Part shown: positions 1 to 5,915 of the stretch, piece by piece
Layout: each line of letters begins with the position of its first letter
Position numbering within the stretch: the stretch's first letter is position 1
NCBI GenBank assembly: GCA_019312705.1
Contig: JAFDCW010000609.1
Coordinates: 1 to 5,915 of the forward strand
Reading direction: 5' to 3'
Length of the DNA stretch: 5,915 nucleotides
From: Deltaproteobacteria bacterium
GTDB lineage: Bacteria > Myxococcota > Polyangia > Polyangiales > B10-G4
Position numbers and translations under genes: made by a program
The notes under the pieces: generated by a model
Told to the model about the DNA's origin: nothing
Seen by the model: the letters and a program-made list of their open reading frames with translations, nothing else
Database searches by the model: none

Positions 1-178
1 ACATTTGCTCGATGGGCACCTGAGGCGTACCGATGCTCTTGAAGAGCGCACCCAGAAGGAAGGGCTTGTAGACCAGCTCGGCGCCGTGCCGCGTCGCGAC
101 GTCGTTCACAGCCGCCGAGGCCAGGTAGCCAAAGGGCGAGCTGAAGTCGAAGAAGAACTCGAGACATCGCCCAGCCAT
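1..178 (-). CDS. 2-hydroxychromene-2-carboxylate isomerase-like protein (DsbA/GST-kappa fold), 5' part only
   Basis: On the minus strand, from the ATG whose first base is 178, the reading frame is open to the window edge (59 codons seen). The protein starts MAGRCLEFFFDFSSPFGYLA and continues with the segments AELVYKPFLLGALFKSIGTP and VPIEQM. This is the typical N-terminus of the HCCA isomerase/GST-kappa branch of the DsbA thioredoxin-fold family. Ser14, just before Pro15, matches the serine that activates glutathione thiol in characterised members; this assignment is family knowledge. Family members isomerise or conjugate aromatic breakdown intermediates using glutathione, in the cytosol; the substrate here is unknown. 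An in-frame ATG at 223 would add 15 residues that do not look like the family, so 178 is preferred. The gene is divergent from boxC with 106 bp between starts, which suggests shared control with aromatic degradation. The C-terminal two thirds lie outside the window. Confidence 0.85.
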   Translation of the reverse strand, partial: MAGRCLEFFFDFSSPFGYLASAAVNDVATRHGAELVYKPFLLGALFKSIGTPQVPIEQM

Positions 179-184
179 CGGCCC

Positions 185-212
185 AGCGTAGAACGCCCGG
201 GCTAGAGGGCAA
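185..212 (-). promoter_or_regulatory. Candidate promoter of the isomerase-like gene
   Basis: Read on the minus strand, TTGCCC (212-207) and TACGCT (190-185) are separated by 16 bases and resemble -35 and -10 boxes (TTGACA/TATAAT, 4/6 and 3/6 matches). TACGCT ends 6 bases before the ATG at 178. Transcription would therefore start at or next to the start codon and give a leaderless or nearly leaderless mRNA. No Shine-Dalgarno sequence is visible. This is pattern evidence only. Confidence 0.35.
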
Positions 213-225
213 GGGCCAGGCATTT

Positions 226-239
226 GTGTGGATTCACAC
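226..239. promoter_or_regulatory. 14-bp palindrome between divergent genes, candidate operator
   Basis: GTGTG-GATT-CACAC is an inverted repeat with perfect 5-bp arms and a 4-base centre. Its centre (232.5) is about 54 bp from the isomerase start (178) and about 52 bp from the boxC start (285), so it is almost equidistant from the two divergent genes. A dimeric regulator bound here could act on both promoters. The regulator is unknown and no regulator gene is in the window. I do not recognise the site as matching the published BoxR operator. Confidence 0.35.
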
Positions 240-270
240 GACCGACGCTGCCGGCCCTTTCGCCCCGCCG

Positions 271-276
271 TATGGT
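271..276 (+). promoter_or_regulatory. Candidate -10 element of boxC
   Basis: TATGGT fits TAnnnT and lies 8 bases before the boxC ATG at 285, where no Shine-Dalgarno sequence is present. The position suits leaderless transcription. No convincing -35 box is seen 16-18 bases upstream, so an activator, possibly at the 226-239 palindrome, may be needed. Confidence 0.35.
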
Positions 277-284
277 CCCCGGCG

Positions 285-1922
<1,638 letters not shown>

Positions 1923-1938
1923 AGATCCGCGGGCTCCT

Positions 1939-1994
1939 GTGAGCTTCTCCACGTGAGCTTCTCCACGTGAGCCCCGACACGTGAGTCCGCACAC
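1939..1994. repeat. Four tandem 14-bp units between boxC and boxB
   Basis: Units 1 (1939-1952) and 2 (1953-1966) are identical, GTGAGCTTCTCCAC. Unit 3 (1967-1980) is GTGAGCCCCGACAC and unit 4 (1981-1994) is GTGAGTCCGCACAC. Every unit starts GTGAG and ends CAC, so each of the three junctions forms the palindrome CACGTG (1950-1955, 1964-1969, 1978-1983). The array begins 17 bp after the boxC stop and ends 45 bp before the boxB ATG. It may be a slippage product or a set of binding sites; no function is known. Confidence 0.8.
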
Positions 1995-2005
1995 GGGGAT
2001 GATGA

Positions 2006-2032
2006 GGCGATCGCCGGTGATCCCGCTAGCTT
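2006..2032 (+). promoter_or_regulatory. Candidate boxB promoter with palindrome GGCGATCGCC
   Basis: TAGCTT at 2027-2032 fits TAnnnT and ends 7 bases before the boxB ATG at 2040, where there is no Shine-Dalgarno sequence. This suggests a leaderless start. A perfect 10-bp palindrome, GGCGATCGCC (2006-2015), covers part of the expected -35 region, and no good -35 hexamer is visible. The palindrome could be an operator or chance in GC-rich DNA. If the promoter is real, boxB is not solely dependent on read-through from boxC. Confidence 0.3.
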
Positions 2033-2039
2033 GCGGTCC

Positions 2040-3399
2040 ATGTCACTCAGCGATTCGATCCCCAACAACGTCGACCTCGGCTCGGACAAGAAGCTGCTCC
2101 GAGCCCTCGAGAAGTGGCAGCCCAACTTCATCAACTGGTGGATGGACATGGGCCCCGAGGGTTTTCAGCACGACGACATCTGGCTGCGCACGGCCGTGTC
2201 GGTCGAGTCCGGCGGCTGGGCCCACTACGACTACGTGCGCATGCCCGACTATCGCTGGGGCATCTTCCTCACGCCGAACGAGGGTGAACGCACCGTCGGC
2301 TTCGGCGACAACGCCACCTCGAAGGTGTGGAACGAGGTCCCGGGCGAGCTGCGCGGGCTGCTGCGCCGCATCATCGTGACCCAGGGCGACACCGAGCCGG
2401 CGAGCGTCGAACAGCAGCGGCTGCTCGGCAAGACCGCGCCGTCGCTCTACGATGTACTTCGGCCGCGACGGCCGCGAGGAAGCCGAAGCGCTCCTCGAGC
2501 GCCGCAGCGGCGACCCCGACAAGCCGCGCATCCTCCAGACCTTCAACGAGCCGACGGACGACTGGATGTCGTTCTTCATGTTCACCATGTTCACGGACCG
2601 GGACGGCAAGTATCAGCTCGCCGCCCTCGCCGAGTCGGGCTTCGACCCCCTCGCCCGGGCCACCCAGTTCATGCTCACCGAAGAGGCATTCCACCTCTTC
2701 ACGGGCGAGACCGGCATCGATCGCATCGTCCGGCGTTCGATCGAAGCGGCGAAGGCCGACCCGAACGGAGACGCCCGGGCCCAGGGGGCCATCGACCTAC
2801 CGACGGTCCAGAAGTGGATCAACTTCTGGTTCTCGAGCGCGGTGGAGCTCTTCGGCGGAGAGATCAGCAGCAACGCCGCCGACTACTTCGCCACGGGGCT
2901 CAAGGGCCGCTACCGCGAAAAGAAAAAGTACGACGACCACCAGGCCCTCGAAGAGGTCTACAGCGTCAACGTCATCGAGGACGGGCGCCTCACCTCCCGC
3001 GAAGTGCCCTTGCGCAACGCGATGAACGAGGTGCTGCGCGACGAGTACATCGCCGACTGCGAGCGCGCCTGCCGCAAGTGGAACCGCACCATCAAGGACC
3101 TGGACTTCGATTTCGAGCTGAAGATCCCGCATCGCCGCTTCAACCGGTCGATGGGCATCTACTCCGACGTGCACTTCGATCTCTCCGGCGAGCCCATCGG
3201 CGCCGAGGTCTGGGAGAAGCGCAAGAGCGAGTGGCTGCCGACCCCCGAGGACCGCGAGTACGTGCGCTCCTTGATGAAGCCCTGCTACGAGCGCGGCAAG
3301 TTCGCGTCGTGGATAGCCCCGCCCCAGAAGGGCGTGCACGGCATGCCCGTCGACCACGAGTACGTAAAGTTCCAAGAGAAGAGTGAGAAGAAGAACTGA
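2040..3399 (+). pseudogene. boxB: Benzoyl-CoA 2,3-epoxidase (BoxB), disrupted by an internal out-of-frame deletion
   Basis: BoxB is the di-iron oxygenase component that, with reductase BoxA and O2, makes 2,3-epoxybenzoyl-CoA. Residues 1-138 (2040-2453) match the family: IPNNVDLG, WQPNFINWWMDMGPE, LRTAVSVESGGW, RRIIVTQGDTEPASVEQQ and TAPSLYD, including the likely iron ligand Glu119. The match then resumes at MYFGRDGREEAEALLERRSG (from 2452) in the next frame and runs to the TGA at 3397-3399. This second part includes the second iron-binding ExxH in LTEEAFHLF and the C-terminal WIAPPQKG...PVDHEYVKF. The roughly 23 residues that normally lie between SLYD and the histidine before YFGRDGREE are absent. 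They carry the first ExxH (EEGRHLWA in known BoxB). A loss of 71 nt explains both the gap and the frame change, and would restore 476 residues, close to the usual length. As read, the product truncates or misreads and lacks essential ligands. An assembly error is the main alternative. The ATG at 2040 is preferred to TTG 2031. Confidence 0.88.
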
Positions 3400-3411
3400 C
3401 CGCGACCGTCC

Positions 3412-3440
3412 TTGATTTCCAAGGCGAGCCGCGCTTCTCT
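3412..3440 (+). promoter_or_regulatory. Weak candidate promoter of the M14 peptidase gene
   Basis: TTGATT (3412-3417) and TTCTCT (3435-3440) are 17 bases apart. The first matches the -35 consensus at 4/6; the second is a poor -10. It ends 7 bases before the ATG at 3448, the same spacing as at boxB. The gap after boxB is only 48 bp, so read-through from boxB is equally possible. Confidence 0.25.
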
Positions 3441-3447
3441 GCCGCCC

Positions 3448-5147
<1,700 letters not shown>

Positions 5148-5151
<4 letters not shown>

Positions 5152-5441
5152 GCGACGACGCTTCACGCGAGCACAGCGTCGTCGCCGAGGGTGAGGTGCT
5201 CTCCGTGCACTTCGGCAGGAGTGCAAACTGCAGCTCCGTCGGCAGCGTGGTGGATGTGCTCTTCGTGAGCAGTACGGCTGGTGCGGCGATCCTGGCAGGG
5301 CTGGCGCTGTATCTGGCGGGGAGGGGAGCGGGAGCGGACACGGACACGGACACGGACACGGACACGGACACGGACACGGGCACGGGAGCGGGAGCGGGAG
5401 CGGGAGCGGGAACGGGAGCGGGAGCGGGAACACGGCTGTAG
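5148..5441 (+). CDS. Small repeat-tailed protein, candidate radical SAM-modified peptide precursor
   Basis: A 97-residue ORF starting at GTG 5148, which overlaps the peptidase stop (GTGA). I do not recognise a named family. Residues 1-33 are polar and include FGRSANCSSVGS (22-33) with the only cysteine, Cys28. Residues 34-57 are hydrophobic (VVDVLFVSSTAGAAILAGLA...) and could be a membrane helix or a helical leader. Residues 61-95 are low complexity: seven Asp-Thr dipeptides (64-77) followed by Gly-Thr/Gly-Ala dipeptides, ending TRL. Before the repeat the codons are strongly G/C at position 3, which supports real coding. Its position between a peptidase and a radical SAM enzyme suggests a modified-peptide precursor, possibly with the peptidase as processing enzyme. 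A small membrane protein is the main alternative. Longer starts (TTG 5121) lie inside the peptidase gene and are less likely. The repeat unit is a multiple of three, so copy-number change would preserve the frame. Confidence 0.55.
5324..5431. repeat. Hexanucleotide tandem array, 18 units
   Basis: The 6-bp units run without interruption: GGGAGC x2, GGACAC x7 (5336-5377), GGGCAC x1, GGGAGC x4, GGGAAC, GGGAGC x2, GGGAAC. The GGACAC block sits inside a GGGAGC array, which suggests that one variant unit expanded by replication slippage. The array lies inside the small ORF and encodes its Asp-Thr and Gly-Ala/Thr dipeptides. None of the six frames has a stop within it, which explains the spurious ORFs on both strands. 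Confidence 0.97.
5378..5428 (+). other. Potential G-quadruplex, nine GGG tracts with 3-base loops
   Basis: GGG occurs at 5378, 5384, 5390, 5396, 5402, 5408, 5414, 5420 and 5426, always separated by three bases (CAC, AGC or AAC). This more than satisfies the usual four-tract, short-loop quadruplex pattern. The G-rich strand is the coding strand, so the mRNA of the small ORF could fold this way just before its stop codon. Formation is inferred, not shown. Confidence 0.6.
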
Positions 5442-5480
5442 CCGTGCATGGCGGAGCGGACGAAGTCCGTGGAGCTGCAC
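5431..5480 (+). other. Two overlapping stem-loops just after the small ORF
   Basis: CACGGCT (5431-5437) and AGCCGTG (5440-5446) form a near-continuous palindrome containing the small ORF's TAG stop. It overlaps a second hairpin: GTGCA (5444-5448) with TGCAC (5476-5480), GC/GC (5451-5452/5474-5475), an internal loop GGAG/TGGA, then CGGAC (5457-5461) with GTCCG (5465-5469) around a GAA loop. The two compete for 5444-5446, so they could be alternatives. This may be a structured RNA, a REP-like element or an mRNA stabiliser; I do not recognise a known family. Confidence 0.5.
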
Positions 5481-5498
5481 GGGTACAGGCTTGTCGAC

Positions 5499-5521
5499 GC
5501 ATCCGGGCGCAGCCCGGATGC
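5499..5521 (+). terminator. Perfect 10-bp stem-loop, possible attenuator or terminator
   Basis: GCATCCGGGC (5499-5508) pairs perfectly with 5512-5521 around a GCA loop. No T-run follows (the next bases are TAGTCAACAA), so it is not a standard Rho-independent terminator. It lies between the small ORF and the radical SAM gene, where partial termination or 3'-end protection would raise peptide mRNA over enzyme mRNA. A REP-type palindrome is the alternative. The structure is certain; its role is not. Confidence 0.45.
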
Positions 5522-5590
5522 TAGTCAACAACCCCGCCACCGCGGCACCCATCCCGGCTGGCGAAAGTGAAGAGAAGCGAAAACATGAAC

Positions 5591-5594
5591 GGAG
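5591..5594 (+). promoter_or_regulatory. Ribosome binding site GGAG of the radical SAM gene
   Basis: GGAG ends 8 bases before the ATG at 5603, a normal Shine-Dalgarno spacing. It favours 5603 over the in-frame ATG at 5585 and GTG at 5567. It is the clearest Shine-Dalgarno site in the window, suggesting this gene is translated from within a longer mRNA. Confidence 0.6.
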
Positions 5595-5602
5595 ATGAAG
5601 AC

Positions 5603-5915
5603 ATGAGCCCTCTAGAAGCACTACCGGCGCCACGTTCGGCGGCCGGTCGGCTCGGCACGACTTCGTCGCGCTCCCGCCTCGGGCCGCCTTCCGTGGCGCC
5701 TTCTCGTAGAGGACCGCGCCCCGAGCGCTTCGGAGCCTTCGTGCCCCTCGACTCTCCCCCGGCCCTCGTCGCCGTCGACCGCGCATTCGCCTCTCGCCTC
5801 GGCGTCGACGGCGGCGCCCTCTGGGATGGGCCAGACCCGGGGCTCGGCGTTCCGGTCCTCACCGCCCCGACCGAGGTGCACGTCGCGGTGACCGAGCGCT
5901 GTCCGGCGGGGTGCG
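5603..5915 (+). CDS. Radical SAM enzyme, N-terminal part only
   Basis: Open from ATG 5603 to the window edge (104 codons), reading in the frame that has a stop at 5522-5524. Residues 1-38 are Ser/Arg/Pro-rich and probably disordered. From 39 the sequence becomes ordered: RPERFGAFVPLD (39-50), ALVAVDRAFASRLGVDGGALW (54-74), then TAPTEVHVAVTERCPAGC (87-104). A beta strand followed by TxRC-x3-C is the start of a radical SAM domain; Cys100 and Cys104 would be the first two 4Fe-4S ligands of CxxxCxxC, with the third just beyond the edge. A roughly 90-residue region before the domain is compatible with peptide-modifying (SPASM/RRE-bearing) enzymes but not diagnostic. The neighbouring small repeat-tailed ORF makes a peptide-maturase role plausible. 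The start could instead be GTG 5693, but GGAG at 5591-5594 supports 5603. Substrate and subfamily cannot be told from this fragment. Confidence 0.72.
   Translation, partial: MSPLEALPAPRSAAGRLGTTSSRSRLGPPSVAPSRRGPRPERFGAFVPLDSPPALVAVDRAFASRLGVDGGALWDGPDPGLGVPVLTAPTEVHVAVTERCPAGC

Noticed and set aside
5..205. Plus-strand 66-codon ORF at the left edge
   Set aside because: It is the antisense shadow of the minus-strand isomerase-like gene, whose translation (LEFFFDFSSPFGYLA) is clearly family-like; the plus-strand peptide is Arg/Glu-rich with no recognisable features.
2448..2460. Programmed ribosomal frameshift as the explanation of the boxB frame change
   Set aside because: No slippery sequence is present, and about 23 conserved residues are physically missing, which frameshifting cannot restore.
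2031..3386. 451-codon continuous ORF through boxB
   Set aside because: Only its first part (to about 2453) is BoxB; after the deletion it reads an Arg/Pro-rich wrong frame, so it is not a real full-length protein.
5324..5431. CRISPR array
   Set aside because: The units are 6 bp and contiguous, with no spacers or 25-40 bp repeats.
5281..5598. Plus-strand ORF with Glu-Arg and Thr-Arg repeats
   Set aside because: It overlaps the small ORF in another frame, runs through the hairpins and lacks the codon-position bias seen in the frame starting at 5148.

Overview
The window is high-GC bacterial DNA with strong G/C preference at third codon positions in all the coding regions. It suggests an uncultured, GC-rich Gram-negative lineage, possibly Myxococcota or another former deltaproteobacterial group. 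The lineage is a weak inference from codon use, gene types and promoter style; no rRNA or phylogenetic marker is present.

Layout: (1) At 1-178, minus strand, is the 5' part of a 2-hydroxychromene-2-carboxylate isomerase-like (DsbA/GST-kappa fold) gene running off the left edge. (2) A divergent promoter region (179-284) has a near-perfect 14-bp palindrome almost exactly midway between the two start codons. (3) boxC (285-1922, +) encodes the ring-cleaving lyase of the aerobic benzoyl-CoA epoxidation (box) pathway and looks intact. (4) A 117-bp gap holds four tandem 14-bp units. (5) boxB (2040-3399, +), the di-iron benzoyl-CoA 2,3-epoxidase, is broken: about 71 bp is missing near 2451. The loss shifts the frame and removes the first ExxH iron-binding segment. 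(6) An M14 (carboxypeptidase A-type) metallopeptidase lies at 3448-5151. (7) A 97-codon small ORF (5148-5441) overlaps the peptidase stop codon. It has a single Cys, one hydrophobic segment and a C-terminal tail of Asp-Thr and Gly-Ala/Thr dipeptides encoded by an 18-unit hexanucleotide array. (8) A hairpin-rich spacer follows (5431-5521). (9) The start of a radical SAM enzyme gene (5603 to the right edge) ends just after the first two cysteines of its CxxxCxxC cluster motif.

How the genes relate: BoxB epoxidises benzoyl-CoA and BoxC hydrolytically opens the ring to 3,4-dehydroadipyl-CoA semialdehyde plus formate. The other usual partners (BoxA reductase, BoxD semialdehyde dehydrogenase, benzoate-CoA ligase) are not in this window. 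With boxB broken the pathway would fail here unless another copy exists or the lesion is an assembly error.

The right side is the most unusual part. A small repeat-tailed peptide gene sits between a cytosolic-looking metallopeptidase and a radical SAM enzyme, with a strong stem-loop between peptide and enzyme. This is the arrangement expected of a ribosomally made, radical SAM-modified peptide (RiPP) locus, but it is inferred from layout only.

Several starts (isomerase, boxC, boxB) lack a Shine-Dalgarno sequence and instead have a TAnnnT hexamer 6-8 bases before the ATG, as in leaderless transcription. The radical SAM gene has a conventional GGAG site.
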